A DNA stretch of 33,814 nt from Lactonifactor sp. BIOML-A5 (GTDB taxonomy: Bacteria > Bacillota > Clostridia > Lachnospirales > Lachnospiraceae): positions 1 through 33,814 of the forward strand of contig NZ_WKYV01000040.1 in assembly GCF_009677585.1 (NCBI RefSeq). Reading direction: 5' to 3'. Below, piece by piece: positions 8,514-16,550 of the stretch. The notes beneath the pieces were generated by a model, which was given only the letters and a program-made list of their open reading frames with translations, was not told where the DNA came from and searched no databases. A program made the position numbers and the translations under genes. The first letter of the stretch is position 1; every line of letters begins with the position of its first letter.

Positions 8514-9782
8514 CTATAATCCTAATTCAGCAGGATCTGATATCTTTCCTGTCACAGCGCTTGCCGCTGCCACTGCAGGGCTTGCCAGGTACACCTCAGA
8601 ATCCACATGCCCCATACGGCCCACAAAGTTTCTGTTGGTGGTGGACACACAGCGCTCATTGGCTGCCAGAATCCCCATATATCCTCCCAGGCAGGGACCG
8701 CAGGTAGGAGTGCTTACCACAGCACCGGCTTTTATAAAGGTCTGTACCAGCCCTTCCTCGATGGCCTGCAGATAAATGGCCTGTGTGGCCGGGATTACGA
8801 TACAGCGCACGCCTTTTTTCACCTTTTTGTCTTTCAGAATCTCCGCTGCACAGCGAAGGTCCTCAATACGTCCATTGGTGCAGGAGCCAATCACTACCTG
8901 ATCAATCACCACATCTTCTGCAATCTCATCCGTAGTCTTTGTATTTTCCGGCAGGTGGGGGAAGGCTACCGTTGGCTTTAAGGAACTGAGGTCAATGGTA
9001 TATTCCTCATCATACACTGCATCTTCATCCGCCTCGTATACCGTATACGGCCTGTTGGAGTGTTCCTTCATGTAGGCTTCTGCTAAGGCATCTACAGGGA
9101 AGATACCATTCTTGCCGCCGGCCTCAATTGCCATGTTGGCAATGGTAAAACGGTCATCCATAGAGAGATTTTCAATTCCCTCCCCGGTAAATTCCATGGA
9201 TTTGTAGAGCGCACCGTCTACCCCTATCATACCAATAATATGAAGAATAACGTCTTTCCCGCTCACCCATTTAGATGGCTTGCCAATTATGCGGAATTTA
9301 ATAGCGGAAGGAACTTTAAACCATGCTTTACCGGTTGCCATACCGGCCGCCATATCTGTGCTTCCCACACCGGTGGAGAATGCCCCCAGCGCACCGTATG
9401 TACAGGTATGGGAGTCAGCTCCGATAATCACATCTCCTGCCACTGTAAGGCCTTTTTCCGGAAGCAGAGCATGCTCAATCCCCATGTCTCCCACATCAAA
9501 GTAATTGGTAATATCATGCTTACAGGCAAACTCTCTTACACATTTGCAGTGTTCTGCTGATTTAATGTCCTTATTCGGAATAAAATGATCCATTACCAGG
9601 GCAATTTTATCTTTGTCAAATACAGTATCCCCTTTTATCTTATCCATTTCGTGAATCGCCACAGGGGATGTTATGTCATTGCCCAATACTAAGTCTAAAT
9701 CTGCCTCTATTAATTGTCCGGCTTCTACAGAATCAAGTCCGGCATGTGCAGCCAGAATCTTCTGTGTCATTGTCATACCCAT
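8514..9782 (-). CDS. leuC: 3-isopropylmalate dehydratase, large subunit
   Basis: The catalytic aconitase-family subunit with a [4Fe-4S] cluster. The 422-residue protein has the cluster cysteines C301 (VIGSCTNGR) and C361/C364 ([10 protein letters not shown]), plus the family motif [21 protein letters not shown] (121-141). ATG 9782 follows AAGGAGG at ideal spacing; an upstream in-frame extension starting at 9821 would include this ribosome site and is not used. It forms an operon with leuD and is divergent from a LysR gene in a 185-nt shared region. The leader before the ribosome site holds a short tandem repeat. Confidence 0.95.
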   Translation of the reverse strand: MGMTMTQKILAAHAGLDSVEAGQLIEADLDLVLGNDITSPVAIHEMDKIKGDTVFDKDKIALVMDHFIPNKDIKSAEHCKCVREFACKHDITNYFDVGDMGIEHALLPEKGLTVAGDVIIGADSHTCTYGALGAFSTGVGSTDMAAGMATGKAWFKVPSAIKFRIIGKPSKWVSGKDVILHIIGMIGVDGALYKSMEFTGEGIENLSMDDRFTIANMAIEAGGKNGIFPVDALAEAYMKEHSNRPYTVYEADEDAVYDEEYTIDLSSLKPTVAFPHLPENTKTTDEIAEDVVIDQVVIGSCTNGRIEDLRCAAEILKDKKVKKGVRCIVIPATQAIYLQAIEEGLVQTFIKAGAVVSTPTCGPCLGGYMGILAANERCVSTTNRNFVGRMGHVDSEVYLASPAVAAASAVTGKISDPAELGL

Positions 9783-9812
9783 TCGTAAATCCTCCTTTAT
9801 GTTCCATTTCTT

Positions 9813-9839
9813 TTCTTGCATTTCTATTCTTGCATTTCT
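9813..9839. repeat. Two 13-nt direct repeats upstream of leuC
   Basis: TTCTTGCATTTCT occurs at 9813-9825 and 9827-9839 (period 14), and a related GTTCCATTTC lies next to them. On the leuC mRNA the repeats read AGAAATGCAAGAA and lie shortly before the ribosome site. Function unknown. Confidence 0.6.
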
Positions 9840-9843
9840 TTAG

Positions 9844-9873
9844 TTGTAATTCTAACACACTTCCTGGTATAAT
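9844..9873 (+). promoter_or_regulatory. Promoter of the LysR gene, in the divergent control region
   Basis: TTGTAA (9844-9849), 18-nt spacer and consensus TATAAT (9868-9873). The AT-rich inverted-repeat stretch 9874-9925 between this promoter and the LysR gene is the likely binding site of the regulator. No consensus minus-strand promoter for leuC is obvious, which would fit activator dependence. Confidence 0.5.
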
Positions 9874-9967
9874 AGAAATACATATAATGCATATTTACTA
9901 TAACTATTGATTATATGTTACTGCTGATATGACAGAAACAGCAGCAATTATATTACAGGGAGGAAGT

Positions 9968-10870
9968 ATGGATCAAAATCTTTCGTTATACAAAGTCTTT
10001 TATACTGTAGCCAATTCCAGAAACATTTCTAAAGCCGCCGCAGAGCTTTTCATCAGCCAGCCCGCAATCAGCAAATCCATCCGAAAACTGGAGCAGAGCC
10101 TTGGTGTCACCTTGTTTTCCAGGAATTCCAGAGGTGTCCAGCTGACTGAGGAGGGGGAGATTCTCTACGAATATGTGGAGCGGGCCTTCGACTCTCTGCA
10201 GTTAGGAGAGGCGCAGCTGAAAAAGGTCAATGAGCTGGGCATCGGCCATCTTCATATCGGCGTAAGCACCACTCTGTGCAAATATATGCTCCTCCCCTAT
10301 CTGAAGGCCTTTATCAAAGCTCATCCCCATGTAAAAATCACCATTGACTGCCAGTCCACCAACCATACCCTTCAGCTGCTGAAAGAAAACAAAATTGATA
10401 TCGGCCTGATCGGACGGCCGGACAGTCTGCATCACATCTGCTTTGATTCCCTTGGAGAGATCGAAGATATTTTTGTTGCAACGAAAACTTATCTGGATAA
10501 CCTTTCCCTCAGAACCAGAAGCAATGAAATGGATATCTTCCGCTCGGCCACGCTGATGCTGCTGGATAAAGAAAATATGACCCGCCAGTATATTGACGAC
10601 TATCTGTCCCTTCACCATATTGAGACAAATAATCTCCTGGAAATTTCAACCATGGATCTTCTGATCGAATTTGCCAAGATCGGTCTGGGGGTTGCATGTG
10701 TCATCAAGCAGTTTGTCTCAAAAGAGCTGGAGAACGGAACCTTTGTGCAGATTCCACTGCCCTTTCCCATTCATAAAAGAGAAATAGGTTTTGCCTATCT
10801 GGAAAATCAGCAGCACTCCAACGCTGTGAAAGACTTTGTAGCCTTCTACACCGCCCAGAAGCCCCAATAA
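9968..10870 (+). CDS. LysR-family transcriptional regulator
   Basis: A cytoplasmic DNA-binding regulator of 300 residues, typical LysR size. The N-terminal winged HTH (about 5-63) contains NISKAAAELFISQPAISKSIRKLEQSLGVTLFSRNSRGVQLTEEG; the C-terminal two-lobed effector domain begins near residue 90 (LHIGVSTTLCKYMLLPYL). ATG 9968 has GGGAGG upstream; an in-frame ATG at 9929 has no ribosome site. Its position between leuCD (divergent) and ilvC (convergent) suggests it controls branched-chain amino acid genes in response to a pathway intermediate. That role is inference; the family call is firm. Confidence 0.9.
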   Translation: MDQNLSLYKVFYTVANSRNISKAAAELFISQPAISKSIRKLEQSLGVTLFSRNSRGVQLTEEGEILYEYVERAFDSLQLGEAQLKKVNELGIGHLHIGVSTTLCKYMLLPYLKAFIKAHPHVKITIDCQSTNHTLQLLKENKIDIGLIGRPDSLHHICFDSLGEIEDIFVATKTYLDNLSLRTRSNEMDIFRSATLMLLDKENMTRQYIDDYLSLHHIETNNLLEISTMDLLIEFAKIGLGVACVIKQFVSKELENGTFVQIPLPFPIHKREIGFAYLENQQHSNAVKDFVAFYTAQKPQ

Positions 10871-10898
10871 AAAACCGGTTCCCAGGAACCGGTTTTTT
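10869..10898. terminator. Bidirectional terminator between lysR-type gene and ilvC
   Basis: AAAAAACCGGTT pairs with AACCGGTTTTTT around a short loop. Both strands end in T runs, and the element serves the two convergent genes. Confidence 0.85.
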
Positions 10899-10908
10899 AT
10901 TGTCTGTT

Positions 10909-11982
<1,074 letters not shown>

Positions 11983-12016
11983 CTAGCTAACTGTTTTTAC
12001 AGAGCGAAACTATGTA

Positions 12017-12514
12017 TTATAAGTATCGGACATCTTCCGCCCCTCTTGACAAACCAGTGATTCCGGTCCGCGCAAGCTCCAGAATCTCATATCCATCCAG
12101 AAGGTTCAGGAACGCCTCCAGCTTTGTCTGTGTACCTGTCAGTTCCACTATCAGTGACTCTTTTCCGATATCAACAATATTAGCCCTGAAAATATTGGCC
12201 ACAGCGATTACATTCTGCCTCTGCTCCGGACTGGTACGAACTTTAACAAGAATCAGTTCCCTGTTAACGCTTTCATTATCCTTTAATACTTTAATATCTC
12301 TCACATCCTCAAGCTTTTCCAGCTGCTTGGTAATCTGCTCTAAAATCAGCTCATCGCCTCTGCAGACCACTGTCATTCTGGAATACCTGGGATCCGCTGT
12401 CACGCCTACGGTCAGGCTGTCGATGTTGTATCCCCGTCTGCTGAAAAGCCCTGCAACACGGCTCAGTACACCGGCGGTATTTTCTACCAAAATGGATAAT
12501 ACTCTTTTCTTCAT
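12017..12514 (-). CDS. ilvN: Acetolactate synthase, small (regulatory) subunit
   Basis: A regulatory partner of the ThDP-dependent acetolactate synthase large subunit; it confers activation and valine feedback inhibition. The 165-residue protein starts with an ACT domain (KKRVLSILVENTAGVLSRVAGLFSRRGYNIDSLTVG) followed by the IlvN C-terminal domain (about 80-158). The length matches IlvN/IlvH. The ribosome site is GAGAAGG 6 nt upstream. The large subunit ilvB is not beside it, which is unusual, and must lie elsewhere. It is promoter-proximal to ilvC. ilvN versus ilvH cannot be separated from sequence alone. Confidence 0.93.
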   Translation of the reverse strand: MKKRVLSILVENTAGVLSRVAGLFSRRGYNIDSLTVGVTADPRYSRMTVVCRGDELILEQITKQLEKLEDVRDIKVLKDNESVNRELILVKVRTSPEQRQNVIAVANIFRANIVDIGKESLIVELTGTQTKLEAFLNLLDGYEILELARTGITGLSRGAEDVRYL

Positions 12515-12557
12515 ACCCTACCTTCTCCCTGTATTAATAACTTCTATATTGCAGTTA

Positions 12558-12586
12558 ATTCTATCAATTATTCAATTTTTTGTCAA
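12558..12586 (-). promoter_or_regulatory. ilvN(-ilvC) promoter
   Basis: TTGACA (12586-12581), 17-nt spacer and TAGAAT (12563-12558) on the minus strand. The leader is only about 40 nt, leaving no room for a T-box. Confidence 0.65.
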
Positions 12587-12645
12587 TGGATTTGTCGAGT
12601 TATAACTAATTCGTATGAAAGTTATAACCTATAGGAATAAACATT

Positions 12646-12684
12646 CAGGTGCGGAAATTCCTGCAACAGAATTTTCCGCACCTG
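12646..12684 (-). terminator. Terminator of the cooS operon
   Basis: CAGGTGCGGAAA pairs with TTTCCGCACCTG 23 nt after the oxidoreductase stop. The T run on the minus strand is weak (GTTTATT). Confidence 0.6.
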
Positions 12685-12707
12685 TAAAAAGCTGCCTTTC
12701 TGAGAAC

Positions 12708-13934
12708 TCAGCTAACCTTCCAGACGAATTCTCCATTTTCCTGTATTCCATAAAAATCACTGAAGTTCAGCTCAAAAATATCCTTTTTAATAGAAGCAAC
12801 CGGTATCTGATTCTTTATCAGATACTGCCAGATACCGGCATGTGCGATATCCCCCTGGAGGAGAACCCCTGCCACTTTTCCATTCCGAAGGATTATCCGC
12901 TTATAATTGCGGGCATCCTCTCTGGCAATCACGACATCATTTTCCTCCGGCTTTATGACTCCTACACACAGAGAGGCCAGACCAAAGAAGTTGATCGTAT
13001 TTTTAATGGCAAAGGTATCTGTGTAAGCCACCGCAGATCCCATCATATTAAGGGCTGCTGTCTCGCCCTGCTTCATGGCATTGGGCCATATGCCGGAGAG
13101 CCCCGTAACATCTCCGGCTGCATATATATCCGGAACATCAGTCTGCAGATACTCATTTACCTGAATTCCCCTGTCAATCCTAATTCCTTCCCCGTCCATG
13201 CCGGCGGTTCCCGGACGCACTCCGGCTGCCACTATCACCATATCACAGGGAATTTCTTCCCCATTGTCCAGAAGCAGCCGGGTTACTTCTCCTTTTTCAT
13301 TGCACAGGGTATCCTGCGCTTTTCTGCCCAGAAAGAAGCGGCATCCTGCATTCTCAAAGCGCTTCTGGTACTCTTTGGCACCCTTTTCATCCAGCTGAAT
13401 GGGAAGGATTTGATCAGCCATCTCAATGACCGTTACCTGTTTTCCCTGTTCCATCAGCCCGCAGGCCGCATCCAGGCCTACCAGACCGGAACCGATGATG
13501 GCAATCTCTGAAGAGACTTCTGCCTTTTTGTCAATTGCCCTGGCATCCCTCAGATGGCGAAGGCCGAACACATTGGATGCCTCCCGGAGTTTTCCTACCG
13601 GAGGGATAAAGCTTTCCGCCCCTGTCGCAATCAAAAGCTTGTCATAAGAGATCTGCTGCCCATTATCCAGAACCAACTTTTGGGACGAGGTATCCAGCTC
13701 CACTGCCGTACATCCCGGCATCCATTCTATGTTGTTTTCGCAAAAAAAGTCTTCCGGGACAAAGTTCAGCTCCTTTTCATCCCTTTCATGACTCAGATAT
13801 TTGTGAAGCATGCAGCGGGAATGTACCCTGTCGTCCGTGGAGATAATACGTATGGAGTCTTCCTTTCTCCCCTTTCGGAGGGTCCTGGCTGCAGTGATGC
13901 CTGCAGCTCCTGCACCTAGAATTACATATTTCAT
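12708..13934 (-). CDS. FAD/NAD(P)-dependent oxidoreductase of the CO dehydrogenase operon
   Basis: A class I pyridine nucleotide-disulfide-type flavoprotein of 408 residues. It has an FAD-binding GAGAAG (7-12), the LIATGA motif (101-106), the NAD(P) site GSGLVG (148-153) and the second FAD motif DIYAAGD (269-275). It lacks a CxxxxC redox-active disulfide, so it resembles rubredoxin or NirB-type reductases. It is the third gene of a cooS-cooF-reductase set that recurs in anaerobes (often called FNOR). The likely role is passing electrons between the ferredoxin-like CooF and NAD(P)+. The start lies 3 nt after the cooF stop, with AGGAGG inside the cooF end, so the two are coupled. Direction of electron flow is unknown. 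Confidence 0.88.
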   Translation of the reverse strand: MKYVILGAGAAGITAARTLRKGRKEDSIRIISTDDRVHSRCMLHKYLSHERDEKELNFVPEDFFCENNIEWMPGCTAVELDTSSQKLVLDNGQQISYDKLLIATGAESFIPPVGKLREASNVFGLRHLRDARAIDKKAEVSSEIAIIGSGLVGLDAACGLMEQGKQVTVIEMADQILPIQLDEKGAKEYQKRFENAGCRFFLGRKAQDTLCNEKGEVTRLLLDNGEEIPCDMVIVAAGVRPGTAGMDGEGIRIDRGIQVNEYLQTDVPDIYAAGDVTGLSGIWPNAMKQGETAALNMMGSAVAYTDTFAIKNTINFFGLASLCVGVIKPEENDVVIAREDARNYKRIILRNGKVAGVLLQGDIAHAGIWQYLIKNQIPVASIKKDIFELNFSDFYGIQENGEFVWKVS

Positions 13935-13937
13935 ACC

Positions 13938-14384
13938 TTACACCTCCTCTACATATATAGCGTCTTTGGGACAAGCTTTCACGCAGCTGGGTTCCCCTCC
14001 CGCGTCTTTGCAAAAATCGCATTTGATGATATGCATGCCCGTCCTGTCATCTGGTTTCAGAACTCCGTAAGGGCAGTTCATAACACACATAAAGCAGGAA
14101 CCACATTTCTTTTCATCATAGCAGACATGTCCGGATTCCGGATCCTTTGTCAAAGCTCCGCTCATACAGGACATGACACATTCCGGCTGATCACAGTGGC
14201 GGCAGAATATGGGGGTGTAGCCTCCAGTTCTGTTTTTATAGATAAAGTTTCTGGATTCGTTATCCGGATCCAGGAGATTCAGATCATATAAAGTACCCGT
14301 ATCTTTTCTATGGGCCTGCATACAGGCCAGAGAGCAGTTCTTACAGCCGTCGCATTTTTCCGCGTCAATTATTATTCTTCTCAT
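13938..14384 (-). CDS. cooF: CooF-like ferredoxin with four [4Fe-4S] motifs
   Basis: A 148-residue electron carrier of the CooF/HycB/DmsB type. Sixteen cysteines form four cluster motifs: C11/14/17/21, C61/64/69/73, C94/97/100/104 and C122/125/134/138. In CODH systems this subunit takes electrons from the D-cluster of CooS and hands them to a partner; here the partner is the adjacent flavoprotein. No signal peptide or membrane segment is seen, so it is cytoplasmic. It starts 15 nt after cooS, with AAGGGG ahead of the ATG. Confidence 0.9.
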   Translation of the reverse strand: MRRIIIDAEKCDGCKNCSLACMQAHRKDTGTLYDLNLLDPDNESRNFIYKNRTGGYTPIFCRHCDQPECVMSCMSGALTKDPESGHVCYDEKKCGSCFMCVMNCPYGVLKPDDRTGMHIIKCDFCKDAGGEPSCVKACPKDAIYVEEV

Positions 14385-14399
14385 ACCCTCAGCCCCTTT

Positions 14400-16286
14400 C
14401 TATATATGCAGTCCGGCACGTTTCTCCTCAATGATTTTCTCCAGAATATCTGCACTTTCTTTTCCGTCGCCGTTGATGATCACCTGACCGCCGGTAAGAT
14501 TTTTCATATCCTCTGTTAACACTTTGGTTACCAGCTGGCTTCCTGTGACAAAGGGCGGAAGTCCCAGATGCAGAGGAAGTCCAAGGGCCAGACCAAAGCA
14601 TCCGTCTGCCAGGGCCTGTTCCTCCAGCCACTGTGCTGCGGAGAGGGCAAGTGGAAGCTGGGGAATATCAATACCGATGGCCTCAGCCAGTTCTGTTGCA
14701 ACAATCTCCAGTCTTCCGATCGCCAGACATGGCCCAAAATTCAGCACCGGAGGGATTCCCAGCTTTTCACAGACAGCACGCAGCTTCGGACCTGCCAGTT
14801 TGGCTGCCTCCGGTTCCATAAGTCCGCAGTTTTCAATACCTCCTGAAGAACATCCTGCGGTAAGGACGAGAATATCTCTGGAAATTAACTCCTTTGTGAG
14901 CTCCACGGTCAATACATCATGGCCCCCCGCGGTAAGGTTGGAACATCCTACTACTCCCACAATGCCTTTGATGTCTCCGGATACAATCAAGTCAATAAGA
15001 GGTTTCCAGTTCCCGCCCAAGAACTCTTTTAAGGATACTTCACTTACTCCTGTAAGCGTTTTATCATTTCCGTGCTCAGGGAACAGATTCATTTCTACTT
15101 TGCCTCGTCTCTCCTTATATGCGGCAACGATTTCATCGATGATTTCTTCGCTCTGCTGTTCTCTCTCTTCAAAAATAAAGGGTTTCATCTCTGCATTTGC
15201 CTTCTTTGCTACACTGTCAAGGCAAATCTGTTTAATCATCATTTTGTCACAGATAGGCTCTATACCCGGCAATGTACAATTAAACTCAGAGAGTACGGCA
15301 TCAATTCCGCCGGTAGCAAGCACTGCTTCACTGGTATAGTTATTTCCTGCATGGCCGTCGAAGACTTCCTGGTAATGAGCCCCCCGAAGCTGAAGGTCCT
15401 GACCAACACAGGTACATCCAACCAGTTTAAATCCTTTGGCTCCTGCCGCCTTCGCTTTTGCCACCGCCTCCGGGGAAGTCAGGCGCTCCTGCAGATCTAC
15501 AAAAATTGTATGCTGATGCCCGGTTATCATAATGTTAATATAATCCGGATCGATTACGCGCAGTCCAACCGGGGCCATACGAAGTTCAGGCTCTCCCAGG
15601 AGCACATCATTCAAAAGATTTGTCAGCGTCAGACCATAGATTCCAGTAGAAATACCTAGTTTCAGACAGTCAGTAAGCATATCTACCGGGTCAGAATTCA
15701 GGTTAGTAGAACATTTTACCACTCCGTGGAAGACTTCTCCCTTGGCGCCTCCGGGAAGGATCCCAAGCTCTTCCCATTTTTCATAGCGGGGAGCATAGGC
15801 CATCTTCTTTACCAGCTCCATTTTTTCATATTCAGGTTTGTAGAGATCCGCAAGTACAGCGTCCGCTACCTTTAAGGCTGTCTCATATTTGTCTTTTCCT
15901 TTCAGGCCGAAGAGTTGGGAAAGACGCTCCAGCGCTTTTTCCCCTTTGATTTCCCCTTTTGCCAGGGCTGTCTTCTTTACATTCAGGGCTGTATTTTCTA
16001 CTACATGAATATAACATCCGGAACCTGCTGCCACTGCCCTCAGAAAGTTTCTGGCAACAATGGTGTCCGCAGTGGCGCCGCAGATTCCTCTGGGTGCCTT
16101 TGGTGTGATGCGGCAGGGACCATTAGAGCAAAGGCGGCAACAGACCCCCTGGAGTCCAAACCCACACTTAGTGCTCTGCCCTTCCACTCTGTGGTGAGAC
16201 GTCTCCACTGAAAGATTTTTTATGTACCCTTCCAAAGGCTTATCTGCACTCGCACATGTGTTACATCCAAAACATTGATTCATCAT
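14400..16286 (-). CDS. cooS: Anaerobic carbon monoxide dehydrogenase, catalytic subunit
   Basis: A Ni-Fe enzyme interconverting CO plus water with CO2, two protons and two electrons. The 628-residue protein keeps all C-cluster ligands, judged against C. hydrogenoformans CODH-II: H257, C293, C337, C448, C479 and C520. It also has the D-cluster cysteines C41 and C49 and the B-cluster cysteines C50, C53, C58 and C69. It differs in an N-terminal extension with CFGCNTC (C5, C8, C11), which could hold an extra cluster. AGGAGG precedes the ATG by 5 nt. No acetyl-CoA synthase, CooC nickel chaperone, or CooA/RcoM sensor lies nearby. The operon therefore serves CO oxidation or redox balancing rather than obvious acetogenesis here; that role is inference. 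Confidence 0.96.
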   Translation of the reverse strand: MMNQCFGCNTCASADKPLEGYIKNLSVETSHHRVEGQSTKCGFGLQGVCCRLCSNGPCRITPKAPRGICGATADTIVARNFLRAVAAGSGCYIHVVENTALNVKKTALAKGEIKGEKALERLSQLFGLKGKDKYETALKVADAVLADLYKPEYEKMELVKKMAYAPRYEKWEELGILPGGAKGEVFHGVVKCSTNLNSDPVDMLTDCLKLGISTGIYGLTLTNLLNDVLLGEPELRMAPVGLRVIDPDYINIMITGHQHTIFVDLQERLTSPEAVAKAKAAGAKGFKLVGCTCVGQDLQLRGAHYQEVFDGHAGNNYTSEAVLATGGIDAVLSEFNCTLPGIEPICDKMMIKQICLDSVAKKANAEMKPFIFEEREQQSEEIIDEIVAAYKERRGKVEMNLFPEHGNDKTLTGVSEVSLKEFLGGNWKPLIDLIVSGDIKGIVGVVGCSNLTAGGHDVLTVELTKELISRDILVLTAGCSSGGIENCGLMEPEAAKLAGPKLRAVCEKLGIPPVLNFGPCLAIGRLEIVATELAEAIGIDIPQLPLALSAAQWLEEQALADGCFGLALGLPLHLGLPPFVTGSQLVTKVLTEDMKNLTGGQVIINGDGKESADILEKIIEEKRAGLHI

Positions 16287-16303
16287 TTTTTCCTCCTGAA
16301 TAC

Positions 16304-16320
16304 TTGATTATTTTTATCAA
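16304..16320. promoter_or_regulatory. TTGAT-N7-ATCAA inverted repeat in the cooS leader
   Basis: A near-palindrome of the same half-sites as the one over the promoter, lying 18 nt upstream of the cooS start. Possible second operator. Confidence 0.35.
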
Positions 16321-16359
16321 TTTTATTTCCGAAAAAACAGCAATTCCTGAGAATTACTG

Positions 16360-16381
16360 GATTGATAATATTATATCAATC
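16360..16381. promoter_or_regulatory. Palindromic operator candidate over the cooS -10 region
   Basis: Two perfect 8-bp arms, GATTGATA and TATCAATC, with a 6-nt centre, overlap the -10 box and transcription start. The half-site TTGAT/ATCAA equals that of FNR-type sites but the spacing (8) is wider than FNR (4). The binding protein is unknown. Confidence 0.45.
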
Positions 16382-16398
16382 TTAACCTTTTTAGTCAA
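16370..16398 (-). promoter_or_regulatory. cooS promoter
   Basis: TTGACT (16398-16393), 17-nt spacer and consensus TATAAT (16375-16370) on the minus strand, about 85 nt upstream of cooS. Confidence 0.65.
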
Positions 16399-16441
16399 GA
16401 TTATTTCACACTTTTTTTGAAGAATTTTCCATGAGACATAC

Positions 16442-16466
16442 GTACAGTCAGCCTGGCTGACTGTAC
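16442..16466. repeat. Perfect 12-bp inverted repeat between the surface-protein gene and cooS
   Basis: GTACAGTCAGCC and GGCTGACTGTAC flank a single centre base. No T run follows. On the minus strand an alternative 7-bp hairpin (AGCCTGG with CCAGGCT) shares the same bases. It lies about 85 nt past the stop of the surface-protein gene and may act as its terminator or processing site. Confidence 0.5.
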
Positions 16467-16550
16467 CAGGCTGTCCTATACTATTTTCCCTGCACGTATT
16501 TACTCAGAATCGCCGTGCATACCAGACGGGAAGACAGAAGCGCGCTCCTA

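Noticed and set aside
12012..12605. 197-residue plus-strand frame opposite ilvN
   Set aside because: A Ser/Leu-rich antisense shadow of ilvN; no ribosome site and no family match.
12515..12707. Search for a second T-box or riboswitch at ilvN
   Set aside because: The leader from the consensus promoter to ATG is only about 40 nt and no GGTACC-type core is present.
14524..15339. 271-residue plus-strand frame opposite cooS
   Set aside because: A Ser/Pro-rich shadow of the cooS codons with no start signal.
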